Source of the DNA: Sthenelais limicola
Lineage: Eukaryota > Annelida > Polychaeta > Phyllodocida > Sigalionidae
Assembly (NCBI GenBank): GCA_942159475.1
Contig: OW804096.1
Coordinates: forward strand, 90,933,784-90,997,783
Length of the DNA stretch: 64,000 bases
Reading direction: 5' to 3'
Below, one piece after another: positions 31,918 to 42,918 of this stretch. A model generated the notes under the pieces. That model was not told where the DNA came from, did not search any database, and worked only from the letters and a program-made list of their open reading frames with translations. Position numbers and translations under genes: made by a program. Numbering within the stretch: the first letter of the stretch is position 1; every line of letters starts with the position of its first letter.

Positions 31918-32830
31918 ATCAGTTCAATTACATAAAGCAGGCCTCCCAGTGACATTTCTTCGAAAAAAATGTTTTTACAAAGGCTTTTTTCTTTAAACAA
32001 AAAAAAGGTTTTTCCCATGGGTTTTGAGAGAGAAAAAAAAAATTTCCAGGCAAAACCTATTGATAACATATAAAAACATATAAAGATTTAGTCATGCAAA
32101 GGTGCCAACCTCTGAGGATCGCAAAGCAAGAAGCACTTCTAGGAGGGTCTGGGGGCATAGCCCCTGGTTGTTTTTTTTATTGAGGTCAAATGGTGCATTC
32201 TGGAGATAATTTTTACCTCACAATTGCTTTCGGAAATGCCAAGATTTCTTGAGCCACCCAATATATAAATCCTAGTATTGTGTGGGGAGCATTTTGCTAT
32301 TGGAATGAAGGTCTATTTGTGAGCCTGGATTTGTTTAAATAAGGAGTCAAATAGTGCATTCTCGAGGTTCTTTTACTAATAATGGATTTCCAGAAATGTC
32401 TGGATTTCTTGAACCAGTGTATAGAGTTTAAACTTTCTCTATTTGTTTGCAATATGAGGACCATTTGAACAACCAATTCAAACCCAAATTTAAGAGACAA
32501 TTCCACTAAACCAGTCATCTTGAATGAACATGTATCATACCGATGGAATGAGGTAAATTGCCACTTTATAAAATTTTCTGATAGCAGTGGGTGTTGCTAG
32601 TTGTAACCAGTTTGTGTTGGCTAATGAAGCTTATCTCTCTTATAAAATTTTCACCAATAACATATGTTTGTAGCTATAAACAAAAATGTTTCAATGTTTA
32701 AAAAGGTTTCACTTGGGAGCCCTGCATAATGGAATAATGTAAATATGTACACGGAATATTCATTCGGTCGATACATTCCTATTGTGTGTAACGTTGGAAT
32801 TGACATTAACTTATTGTAAAATAAACGATT

Positions 32831-33240
32831 TAATTAGTATTTCAATAACCACTAAGGTATTATCAATCTCACAATGCCAGAACTTGAATTGTGTGTGAAA
32901 AGTGATATCAAAGTACCAGGTGAACCAAGCATTTGTTGAACTGCAAATCCATTAATTACCGATTAATGACCAATTTTTCGAGCTACTGTTTGTGTAATAC
33001 ATAAAATACCCTCAACGACACGAATCCCTGCATAGGACATTACTGTTTTTCTACACAAATCGCTGGAATTAACATTAAACTTATTGTGAAGAAACTATTT
33101 AATTAGGATTTCAATAATCACTAAGGTATTATCAATGTCACAATGCCAGAACTTGATTTGTGTGTGAAAAGTGATATCAAAGTACCAGGTGAACCAAGCA
33201 TTTGTTGAACTGCAAATCAATTAATTACCGAGTAATTAAC
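32831..33240. repeat. duplicated block of about 140 bp, 271 bp apart
   Basis: Both copies carry CACTAAGGTATTATCAAT, CACAATGCCAGAACTTGA and a long shared run from GTGAAAAGTGATATCAAAG to the ATTAATTACCGA end. Confidence 0.85.
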
Positions 33241-34024
33241 AATCAATTAATTGCTAGGTTAGAAGTGTAAAAGCCCACAAGTTACAAAAAGCCATTAACG
33301 ATCACATAAGGGCTGGACGCCACACTCAATTGCTCAAAACCAGTTCTGGCCAGCACCATGTCAAATGTTGTTTTTAAAAAAGCAGGACGCCACACTCAAT
33401 AGTTTAAAACCAGTTCTGGCCAGCACCTAAACCGTAATACGTACAGAAATAAAGTGCTCTGCGTGTTAACATAGGCATTCAATGTAACAGTAATATCTAA
33501 CTAAAATTTCCTAAATTGGTTGCTTCGGTCAATTGTTAAAAGTTCAAATGTCAAACATTATCACATGAACCGTAATACCTACCGAGATAAAGTATTTAAG
33601 TGATTTATGTCTTTCCTTCTAGTATTTGGAAATTTTCGTGTTTATGGTTGCTAATCCAAATTGCCGGAAAAGGGTTGGGTCCCTATTAACATCTAAGTAT
33701 TGTTGTGTGATTTTAGAGCGTGGGTACAGTGTTGGCGAAATCAGTATGTCCCTATTAATATGAAGGTATTGATTGTTGTAAGATTTTTGCCCATGGGTAC
33801 AGTCACACGTTTGGCGTAATCAGTATGACTAGGTTAGAAGTGTAAAAGCCCACAACTTACAAGAAGCCATTAAAGATCACAAGTTGAGAATAAATCCCGG
33901 TTTGATAGTTGATACTTACCTTTATGTTTTTTGTCATTGTGTGTTATGTGGCTGTCGAGGAGTCAAATGAAACTAGTGCAGTAGTCCAATAATAAGCGTG
34001 CCGTTCATTCCGATAGTAGTTCAT

Positions 34025-34395
34025 TCGGATGGCAATCGAAGCACGTGTTCCCGCTGCATGAACCAGTGACAGACTTTTGTTTGACCGACTTTCGTTTGGA
34101 AGTTTGTTATGGCCGTGTCCTGAGGCAAGTTGTCTCTCAAAAGTTTAAAAGGCGAAGTATAACGTCTGTTTGTCCCCCATGAGGTTAACATGCGAAGTGT
34201 GAAGTCTGTTGTCACACAGAAATAAGTGAAGACCCAGGAAAAAGCTGTAGCGAGAGGCGTTCCGATGGGAAGCACGTGTTCCGGCTGCATCCACTAGTGA
34301 CACACTTCGGTTTGAAAGTTTGTCATGGTGGTGTCCTGAGGCCAGTTGTCTCTAACAAGTGTAACAGGCGAATTATAAAGTTTGTCGTCATTCAC
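34025..34395. repeat. duplicated block of about 135 bp, about 235 bp apart
   Basis: Shared strings include GAAGCACGTGTTCC, GGCTGCAT/CGCTGCAT, GTGTCCTGAGGC and AGTTGTCTCT. The copies are more diverged than the others. Confidence 0.75.
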
Positions 34396-34883
34396 AATTG
34401 AGTGAACCTTGCTATCCGTGGAAAAACCTGTGCTTCTGTTGATTCGCGGGAGAAGTTGTTTATTTTCTCACCGTAAGTTCAAGAACTGTAGCCCCCACGA
34501 AGCCACATGCTTCACCAACTGGTTGGACTGGTTTCACCAACTGGTTCAAGCTCACATTTTGATACTCCAGAAGTTTGTGTTTCCATAAAAGAAGTGTGGA
34601 CGGCAATCAGAAATAGTTAATACAGCATGCAAAGAGTGTCGTTATTGTATCGAACCACTTGTCCTTGTGAGTACGCCAAAAGCAAAAGGTAAAGACCGCG
34701 AGGGGTTTCCAAAGCAGCCATGCCATGGGTCCCGGGCACTCGAGTGAGTGTAGCGGATCAGTGGTAGGTCCGAAAGGGGTGTATGATTAGTGCCGTGTGC
34801 AAAGAAAGAGACCTCGCGCTTCGAATCTTAGAATTTCGCGCCAACTTTTATATTTAAAAGTACAAGTTAGTTATACCGTATAA

Positions 34884-34891
34884 TATATAAG
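34884..34891 (+). promoter_or_regulatory. TATA-like box upstream of the capsid gene
   Basis: TATATAAG within GTATAATATATAAGTAC, about 220 bp before the recognisable capsid coding start. It may mark where Polinton sequence resumes. Confidence 0.3.
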
Positions 34892-35062
34892 TACTCCCAT
34901 AAAAAGGCTTCGTAACTAACACAAGTTTCATTTGAGACGATAATAAGCTTGCAACTTACATGGGATAACAACCAAAGTTGGGCCATAAGTATGGGTCGTT
35001 CACATATGGGGCGAAGACACTGATGGTTGGGGCAACGTAAGGGATTTTCGGATTTGGGCTAT

Positions 35063-35080
35063 CCGCCCTCTAGAGGGCGG
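35063..35080. repeat. perfect 18-bp palindrome near the capsid start
   Basis: CCGCCCTCTAGAGGGCGG reads the same on both strands and is GC-rich in an AT-rich setting. It lies about 30-50 bp before the first capsid-like residues and could form a hairpin. Confidence 0.7.
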
Positions 35081-35110
35081 GTCGAGTCGCGCTTCGTCCA
35101 GGCAGAGGAG

Positions 35111-36436
35111 GGATATGAAAGTAAACTGTCCCTATTTTCCCTTCCTCCAGTGCAAACTGGGGTGGAAAATGTTTATTATCGTTATTATCTTTGGTATTAT
35201 TTCGGGCTCGCAAATATTGGAGTTTGACGTTGCCAATGCCTCTCCCGACTACATTGACATTGCAGGAATTGAACTGTCCTTGAAGGTTATATACTAACGG
35301 ATAAAGGTTTGCCTATTAAAACTGTGGATAGTGTCGGACTTGTAAACCCGGCGGCGTGTTCAATTTTTAGCAAGTTTGATTTGTCCTTGCAACAGAGGAT
35401 CGTTTCGAGTGCAATTGCTGCAAACTTTCTGTATAAGTGCATTATAGACTCACTAATGGACTATGGCTTAGCGGATAACGTAAGATGGATGAGTGTTGCA
35501 GGATTTGAAAAGGACACAGCAGGGGAAATGGATGAATATACCCCTTCTGACGGGGCCAATCTAGGACTGACTAAAAGAGCGGACAAAACAGTAAATGGAA
35601 AGGTGTGGTCTTTAAAAACTCGATTGTTAACTGACATTGCAAGACAGGAAAGACCTATCATTAACAGAGTTCCCCTAAACCTAAAATTCCATCCAGCTTT
35701 GGATAGGTTTCGACTTATGTATGCTAATGACCCTGGAACATATGCAGAAACAGAGCCACCCGTAAAACCAACACCACCTCCCAGATCGGCCTACTACACA
35801 TTAGACATTACCGATGCCAAACTTGTCATACCCATGGTAAAGCTTCATCCGTCTCTACTGATAAGCCACAGCAAGGATATTGAAAATAACACCGCCATGT
35901 ATCCCTACATTCGCAGTGACATAAAGGTGTTTAACTTATCAGCGGGAATATTTGACTGGTCTTATGACAATGCATTCTTAGACATTGTCCCCAATCGACT
36001 GGTTATAGCCATGGTTGCTTCTAAGGCTTACTCAGGTGATAACCAATCCAATCCCTTTAACTTTAAATCCTACGACCTGTCGTACGTTTCATACTCGTTA
36101 GACGGTCAAATTGTAATGGGCTCGGCATACCAACCAGACTTTGCTAATGACGATTACGCCGATGTATTTGCCGCAATGTATAATTGCATAAAGGACGACC
36201 AAGCAACAACGCCAAACATAACATACGAGGAAATGAAACAGGGCTATGGTCTAATTGTAATTGACTTGGACAGCAGTAAAGGAGAGGGGTTTACAAACCC
36301 TCTGAAAAAAGGGCAAACAAGGCTAACTCTAAAGTTTAAAAATGCCCTTCCTGAAAATGTTAGCTTGTTGCTCTATGGAAAGTTTCAGTCGCTACTTCGC
36401 ATTGATAAGGGACGAAATGTTATTGTAGAATCATGA
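35111..36436 (+). pseudogene. Polinton major capsid protein (double jelly-roll), frame broken
   Basis: This gene forms the icosahedral shell in Polinton/adintovirus particles. Recognisable parts are the N-terminal LSLFSLPPVQT segment, then SPDYIDIAG, and the long main frame (35309-36436) with FSKFDLSLQQR, SQ-rich middle, NPFNFKSYDLSYVSYSLDGQ, and the terminal LTLKFKNALPEN and IDKGRN blocks. The reading frame changes twice: near 35190 (one base too many, in a T run) and near 35290 (two bases too many, in a TA run). The pair would restore the starting frame, but stops at 35225 and 35295 lie between. No in-frame ATG is seen before the first segment. The remaining 375-aa frame is well conserved, so damage looks recent. 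Confidence 0.8.
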
Positions 36437-36873
36437 ATGAAAGTGATATTAACTATTACATGACATCGGATCCCTACACCAAAAAATGCTACCGTGTTGT
36501 AATGTCTTATGAAAACCTGCCTTTGCTAGCTTTAAGCAAACCTTCTTTGTATATTGTTAACACTGATATTGCCATGGGCGTTGGCAAACATTGGGTGCTA
36601 TTGTACATACCAAAATCGGGTCCTAGTGAGTTTTTTGATAGCTTAGGATATGGCCCCTGGTATTATAACTCTAAGATTGTCAACTTTTTAATTAACCACG
36701 GACCTCTGTATATTTACAACAGTCAAAGACTGCAAAACTATTTTAGTGACACTTGCGGTAACTACTGTGTACTATTGTCTTACCTAAGAACAAGGGGCGT
36801 GTCAATGAATGATTTTGTAACAATGTTTAATGAAAATGACCTGCAAGGTAACGATAACCTTGTGCGAATGTAA
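36433..36873 (+). CDS. adenain-like cysteine protease (146 aa)
   Basis: This is the maturation protease that cleaves virion precursor proteins in adenovirus-like and Polinton-like particles. The catalytic set is visible: H53 (GKHWVLLYI), D69 (FFDSLG), Q101 and C108 (DTCGNYCVLL), with Gln seven residues before Cys as in adenain. The length is short but usual for Polintons. The ATG overlaps the capsid stop (ATGA at 36433-36436), showing the two genes are a tight pair. The frame is intact and an AATAAA follows. Confidence 0.88.
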   Translation: MNESDINYYMTSDPYTKKCYRVVMSYENLPLLALSKPSLYIVNTDIAMGVGKHWVLLYIPKSGPSEFFDSLGYGPWYYNSKIVNFLINHGPLYIYNSQRLQNYFSDTCGNYCVLLSYLRTRGVSMNDFVTMFNENDLQGNDNLVRM

Positions 36874-36924
36874 ATGATTATGTATGTACCCATTATATAA
36901 CAATTTGCTAATGTAATTGCGGTA

Positions 36925-36973
36925 AATAAAAAACAAAAAAAATATTTGCAATTGCCTACTCGTGTTTTTATTT
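36925..36973. promoter_or_regulatory. convergent polyadenylation signals
   Basis: AATAAA on the + strand (36925-36930) serves the capsid/protease pair. AATAAA on the - strand (36968-36973) overlaps the stop of the minus-strand membrane-protein gene. Only about 40 bp separate them. Confidence 0.6.
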
Positions 36974-37685
36974 AAATGGAGCTTTCTCGAGGCAGGGTAA
37001 CAGCAATGGACTGTTTACCTTTGCAAAGCGTTACTTCTTTACACCATCTCATATGCAGCCACAGCATTACAATAACTATTATTAGAGCAGAGAAACAAAT
37101 GGCTATAACACCGACAGTTATTCCCAATACAATTTTCTTTAAGTCTTGTATCGAATTAGGCACTGTTTGATTGCTGGTAACGTCTGCTTCAGTAAAGTCA
37201 ACGGCTGTAGTGAATGGGCTGCTTGTTTCTGTATAATTTGCTGGTTGGTAAAGGAGTTGTTTCCTGTCGCCCCGATGATGTTATCGCAACAGAGGGTAAC
37301 ACAGTGGTATTGTAGCTTCTGGTATGCACAGGGGTAGTAAATACAGGACAGTCACTAACTATTTCAATTGTGTTTGATATCGCCAACAATGAAGACAGTT
37401 GAACAATCCCTTTTGGCTCCTAATGTCAATAAACTGTAAACGAGGGTGTTGTCTTATGTACGCCGACCTTAATTGTTTAATGGTGCAGTACCGCCAATCA
37501 AACAGTGAGTAGATCTTTGGAAAGTCGTATCCTTGAGGGTCTATGCCTCGGCAAACGAGAACCGGTGGCATATCGCAAGTACATAGCCCTATATCACAGG
37601 CGTTAATGAGGGATGCCGAGGAGGTTAATGACGGTGATGTAATGGTCAAAACAATCCACACACAAGCGATGGTAAAACAAGCCAT
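36972..37685 (-). pseudogene. secreted/type I membrane protein with LRR-N-terminal-like domain, frame broken
   Basis: From ATG 37685 a signal peptide (MACFTIACVWIVLTI) leads into a Cys group (CDIGLCTCDMPPVLVC) like the cap of leucine-rich repeat proteins. LRR-like strands follow (LQFIDIRS, IVQLSSLLAI in a second frame). A Thr/Ser-rich stalk leads to a transmembrane helix (IVLGITVGVIAICFSALIIV) and a short basic tail ending at a TAA (36972-36974). The frame changes near 37400 and changes back near 37260, so the gene is disrupted. It shares layout with the divergent gene at 38047 and is probably its paralogue. It may act at the cell or virion surface (inference). Confidence 0.6.
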
Positions 37686-38046
37686 TGTACACGTTGATCT
37701 CGTTAGCTGCTCGGTTGAAAGTGTGCCTTTAATCAAGCCGTGTATACAGTGGGTGTGAACCGTGATCAGAGAAAGCTGTTTTATTTACAAAGAGGGGGCG
37801 GTGGTGGGTGTGTGTTGCCACACAGATAAGACAATACCTCTGTGTTTAGTCCTCGCGCACGGCTATTCAGTGTAGTTAAAATGACACTTTACTTTCCTGA
37901 GTTACTGTCACAACTAAAGGGTAATAAATCAATCATGTATTTTCTAGTAGCAGCGAGGTAGGGATTAAAATAAGGGTGTGGTTAAGTAAGGTTAATAAGG
38001 GTTGGGATTTAGTGAAAAGGGTCACTTGAGCTCCAAACCGAGTGGC
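37686..38046. promoter_or_regulatory. bidirectional promoter region between two membrane-protein genes
   Basis: A 361-bp space separates the start codons of the two divergent genes. It holds no frame of its own. AT-rich stretches and a GGTTAATAAGGG-like repeat (37989-38003) are visible, but no strong TATA box. Confidence 0.35.
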
Positions 38047-39159
38047 ATGATGCTTGCTGCAACTTTGGGTTGTTTGCTTTTTGCGCTCTTTCTAGCACCC
38101 TCAACTGCGCATAGGGAATGCTTTCCGTGCAGCTGCTACAGGGAAAGACTGTACTGTCCCAAAACGTACGTCAACTGGAAACAGCTCTTCCTGAGAAGAA
38201 ACCCGTCCATCAAATCGCTCGATCTTCGGTCTGCTCGCATGGTTGGAATACCGAAAACAACTCCCACATGGTTGGAAACCTTTCCCAAACTTGAAAAGGT
38301 TAACTGGAGAGGGCAAGCTTGCCCCACATGGATTAGGGAGCAGTTGCACTATCTGTACGTTCATCATGTGCATGTTTTGCACAACTGCCCTTGTATTACC
38401 ACCTCAGCAAAACCTCAGACAACTCCTGGTATTACCACCTCAGCGAAACCCCAAACAACTCCTGGTATTACCACCTCAGTGAAACCTCAGACAACTACAA
38501 GATTGACTTTTGGCACTTTCACCACCCCGACTTCCAGCAGCATCATCCTTGGCGCACTGGTAAGAAGCACTTCTTTGACAACACAGGTGTTAAAAACTAC
38601 TACTACTACCACCGCCTCGACCACCCCAACCATCCATACCACACCCAGTGCCGCTAACCTCATCATTTCTACAACCTCTTAAGCCAACATTACCAGTGCC
38701 AAACGCAAAGGAAAGTGGAATGTGACAATCGACCAGGGGAAAATTAACATTAGCTACCAGTCGTCAAACAACAACAGACTAGTGGCCATTGCCGTGTCAG
38801 TGCCTGTAGTGTTTGGAATTATGATGGCTGTTCTTGGGGCTTTTATTCATTGCCTAAGGCGCTATGGCCTTGTGGGACCTGTCATTGTACTGGAAGATGA
38901 GCAAAACAGCCAACGGGATCAAACTGCCAGTGCCAGCAACTCGTCTGCCTCCTCCTCCTCCTCCTCCTCCCCCTCATCTCGCCAAGCACCTCCTCAGAAT
39001 GTAAACCATTCATCCGTGTCGTCTGTTTCCTCTTTGGTGGACAACCGTTCCGCCGTGACAGATAGCAGCGCAAGCCTTGAAGGCGACAGTATTAACCCAA
39101 AAACGTAAGTACTTTTTTTTTTTTTTTTTAATCTAATATTAGTACTATTATAGCATTGC

Positions 39160-39193
<34 letters not shown>

Positions 39194-40421
39194 GTTATTA
39201 CATCGGTTTTTGCATTACCACCATAGTACATAGTTTATGCTGTTTGGGTTTTAGGTCTTCAGGATCTCAAGAGGAACAAAGTAGCAACACCAAAGAGCAA
39301 TCGCCCCCTTCCTCTCAGTCCTCTGTAACCCCTAAGAACACGGTATCAACCTTTCCAGCCTCTTCCCTGCCTTCTCCTCCTTCCACTTCATCGTAAGTAC
39401 TTTTTATATCTTATAATAGTACTATTATAGCATTGTTCTGTATGTGGTTATTACATTGGTTTTTGCATTACCACCATAGTACATAGTCTATGCCGTTTAA
39501 CCTGCAGGTCTTCATGCTCGCAGTCTTCCCCTTCCACTCAGTCCTCTGTGGTTCCTGATGACACGGTATCAACCTTCCCCGACTCTTCCCTGTCTCCTCC
39601 CAGTTTATCCTGTCCATCCACTAGTCTACTTCACTCGACCACCACCCCAAACGATTCCAATGCCATGTAAGTAATAAAACAACTGCTCCTGCAATGTAAA
39701 TGCTTGAACTCGCTTTCAATGTATTTTATTTACTCGTTTTTTTGTACTGCTTTTTTAATGTGGGCCGTTGGCTACATACACTTTTGTAGAGAGAAACCCG
39801 TCCATAGCCCCCTGTCTAAAGCTTCGTCACTTGGCTCACCTAGACATTCATCTCCCTATAACGGGGCTAGCTTTGAGTAAGTTTAAATTAAATATTGTCG
39901 TAGGGTTGATATATAGCCTTTTTTATATTATTGTTATTCCTGCAATTAGTCTAACAATAAGTAGGGGGCTTGCAATAGTTTAAGGTTTCTATTTGTTTCT
40001 GTAGTTCCAACATTGCCCGGCAAGTTAGCCCTGTTACTGACTCATCTGACGAGCGAATGTCCCGGTATGTACCTTATGTTTATTACAATGGGTTTTGCAT
40101 TGTAGCTTAACTGAAGAGGAAAGGAAGGGGCTAATGCCTGATGCTGCACTGTCGGATGATCAATACACATTTAGGTGTGTGTAACGTTGCGCTTAATGTC
40201 TATTTTGTCCCTAATTGTTTTGGGTTACATATTAAAATTAAAAGGGTCCTTATTTTAGCTTTCAGCACAACATGACGTATTCCCCCAGTTCGTTGCCTGG
40301 CTCAGATAAATGGCTATACGAACACATGGACAGCCTTTCTGACAGCGAGCAGCAGCAAAAAAACAGGTGTGTACGGGTATCTAAATAATAGTACCCCTGT
40401 GTCTGTGTATTGTAATATGTT

Positions 40422-40458
<37 letters not shown>

Positions 40459-41045
40459 ACTACAGATACGAGTTTGCGGACTTTGATGGTATTGGCACTG
40501 ACTCTGCGACCCTTGGTATTGGCACTGACTCTGCAACCCTTGTAGCTAATGACAGGTTAGTGTTACATCTATATATCAGTGTACATATTTATATACACAC
40601 ATATACGCACGTATATATCTTTATATATATGTATTACATTGTATTATTTGCTTTACATTAAAGCTGTAGTCAAAGCGGCAGCAGTGGCACTTTCCAGCGA
40701 CAAGAACAACAACACAAGGTTTTCGTTGAAGAAACAACTTTAGAGTCGCAGGCCACAAGTAACCTCACCGGTGAAAGCACAGTACCAGAAAGCTGCATAG
40801 GGGATAAGGAGGAGGAGGTGGAGGAGGGGGAGGGGGAGGAGGGGGAGGGGGAGGAGAAGGAGGAGGAGCAGCAGTCTCCGAAGAGAAGAACGTCCGCTCG
40901 TACAAAGCACAAGTTTACTCCCTATCAACACGGGTAGGTGTTATATACGTATATAATAATAATAATAATAATACATAGTACCATTTATATACGTTGTTTA
41001 AAACGTAACCAATACAATGTATTGTTATTTTGCAGGTTGACCTAG
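38047..41045 (+). CDS. multi-exon LRR-like, mucin-stalk type I membrane protein with modular Ser-rich tail
   Basis: Signal peptide (MMLAATLGCLLFALFLAP), Cys-rich LRR-like ectodomain (CFPCSCYRERLYC, IKSLDLRSARMVG), three 12-residue stalk repeats (ITTSAKPQTTPG), a Thr-rich stalk, a transmembrane helix (LVAIAVSVPVVFGIMMAVLGAF) and a long Ser/Pro tail. Exons are 38047-39104, 39255-39392, 39508-39666, 39790-39876, 40005-40064, 40106-40174, 40259-40366, 40466-40555, 40664-40933 and 41036-41045. Every junction is phase 2 and each internal exon is a multiple of three. The penultimate exon adds a Glu/Gly tract and a basic KRRTSARTKHK motif. One in-frame TAA (38680-38682) lies between stalk and transmembrane helix; no splice pair that removes it in phase was found. 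The product may thus be a secreted short form or the gene may be disabled. Confidence 0.65.
38394..38500 (+). repeat. 36-bp tandem repeat encoding the stalk
   Basis: Three copies of a 36-bp unit (ATTACCACCTCAGCAAAACC...) in frame, coding ITTSAKPQTTPG-like units of a mucin-type stalk. Confidence 0.85.
39105..39507 (+). repeat. tandemly duplicated exon-intron unit in the membrane-protein gene
   Basis: The intron before 39255 and the intron before 39508 share GTAAGTACTTTTT, AGTACTATTATAGCATTG and TTGCATTACCACCATAGTAC. The exons that follow share GTCTTCA starts, CAGTCCTCTGT and ACGGTATCAACCTT. The tail grew by duplication of an exon together with its intron. Confidence 0.85.
39172..39191 (+). 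repeat. (GT)n microsatellite in intron
   Basis: About ten GT units inside the first tail intron, preceded by a T-run at 39113-39129. Confidence 0.9.
40423..40458 (+). repeat. (TA)n(TG)n microsatellite in intron
   Basis: TA units change into TG units just before the acceptor of the exon at 40466. Length changes here might affect splicing. Confidence 0.85.
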
Positions 41046-41187
41046 CGATAACCCAACCAGGGTCTCCCAATTAATTGCAAACAAGTAATCTCCCAATTGG
41101 TCGTCCAGTTGCAACATTTGTATGGAATTAGTTGTATGCATATATGCATATGTGTATAGAGTTATCACTGCACTTTGTAATAGTATT

Positions 41188-41193
41188 AATAAA
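41188..41193 (+). promoter_or_regulatory. polyadenylation signal of the membrane-protein gene
   Basis: AATAAA 143 bases after the predicted stop at 41043-41045. Confidence 0.5.
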
Positions 41194-41376
41194 CACGTTT
41201 GATAAGGCCTTTGCACAGTAAATGGCTTTGGTATTATCCTTCTTATCATTAGAAGCACCAATACTGCGGTGGCGTAATCTCTAAATCCTATAAGAACGCA
41301 TGGGAAAAGTATCACCCCTTTTCACGAATTGTGTAAGTGTCGGTTTACACGTTGCGGCTATCGGTATCTCAAAGAC

Positions 41377-41384
41377 TATATAAG
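41377..41384 (+). promoter_or_regulatory. TATA box of the coiled-coil gene
   Basis: TATATAAG about 105 bases before the ATG at 41489, a reasonable distance for a promoter with a short leader. Confidence 0.45.
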
Positions 41385-41488
41385 ATTGCACGGTGTTTAG
41401 GTTTACACTTTTACTTTGTACACTACAAGTCGCATACATCTTTCACGCTTTATACATTGCTGGCAGCATCCTTTCTCTCTCTTTGATC

Positions 41489-42879
41489 ATGGCTAGTGGC
41501 AACGTTACTTTGTAAGTATGTTTTTTATTTTATTTTCGCTTTAGTACAACAGTGTGTGCGCTTTAAAGGTATTCCTGTTTTACCTTTTTTTACTTTTAGA
41601 TCCTCTGTTTGTTACCTAAACATTGGAGAAGCTTTAAGGGATGTTTTTAAAGATATTGAAAAGGTGCGCCTTAATGTCACCTCCATCCAACAACGCGTTA
41701 GTGAGTTGGTGCGATTTCTAGGACTTCCAAACTCAATTAAGGTAATATGCATGTTTATGTTAGTGTGGTTTTTACTTTTGAAAGCATTATGTTTCAATGT
41801 AGTACTTTAACTAATTTACTTTATAGGACGTTCATAACACTAGTAGCGAAAGCACTGGTTCAGATGTCATTTACATTAGCGGATGTAACGAGCCCACCAT
41901 TGTCAATAGTGTACACAATACTGTACACAAAGCTACAAGGTGTAGCACTCCCTTCCTGGGACACAACGAAGAGTCCCTGGTACTTGAAACCAATGAATCT
42001 ACCATTGGTGTTGTCTCGTCTTCAGCATCCTCTAGCTCTTCCTCGCTAATCACCGCCACCCCCTTAACAAGTGTAAGACCCAGCAAAAGGGTCTGTCGTA
42101 AGCGCATACTACCTCAAGCGCTTATCTCGAGTGATAGCTCAGGTGAACCTCCGTGTAAAGTAAGAAAGGTAAGACATTTTATTTGTGTATCTTCTTTTTA
42201 TTTGCAATACACATGTACATAAAAGTATGTATATAGGGCCACCGTGTATAACAATGGTATTCTACTGGGAGTTTTCGTGCATTGTTATTGATGTGTACGG
42301 TTGACTTGCGTAGGCATACGGATGCGGTTGAAGGTTTTTTGATAGCTCCTTACATATCACTTCAGAGTCCTCTGTGTGTAAGTTAAAGGACCTCTTCCTA
42401 AAATAATAATAAAACAATAAAAAACTTTTATAATTGTGCAATAGCACTCTAATGACAATTTCTACTAATAAATTATATTATCACGGTATAACGGTCAACA
42501 CACTTACCATTTACTTAGACCTGGTTCTTCATCGGGGCTAAAGCAAATGTATTCCACTCCTAGATGTTCCTTTTTCTCGCATGTCCAGTCCACGCTTAGG
42601 TGAATGCTGTTGTTTATCACGGCCAAATCATTTTTGCACTTGATGGCGTTGTGTATAACGTTTCTCGGCACTGTAATAAGTCTCGCTGGGTATCCTGGTC
42701 TTTTACGTATAATTGTATATTCCTTTTCCAAGTCAAATGGAATAGCAACGGTAACCCTGTGGCTTAACTGCAGTAACCAGCATGAACTCTCCATTTCTTT
42801 TTCGCAAATATTATGCCGGTGTAAAAAATGGTGCCCTATATGTTTCTTTGCAGTAGGTATTATGCCTAATACAAGGTAT

Positions 42880-42918
<39 letters not shown>

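Larger units (their letters stand above)
28760..34860. other. 6-kb non-coding right part of the insert
   Basis: No frame with recognisable protein features. The stretch is AT-rich and full of paired local duplications (29298/29418, 29830/29998, 31422/31491, 31785/31851, 32831/33102, 34025/34260 and others). The right junction of the insert with the Polinton must lie near 34.8-35.1 kb. No terminal repeat matching the left side was found by eye. Confidence 0.55.

Noticed and set aside
36976..37758. Plus-strand short frames over the minus-strand membrane-protein gene
   Set aside because: Shadows; the minus strand has the signal peptide, Cys cap and transmembrane helix.
38560..38696. Possible intron (GTAAGA to ACCAG) that would remove the TAA at 38680
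   Set aside because: The donor is phase 0 and the acceptor needs phase 2, so the frame would be lost.
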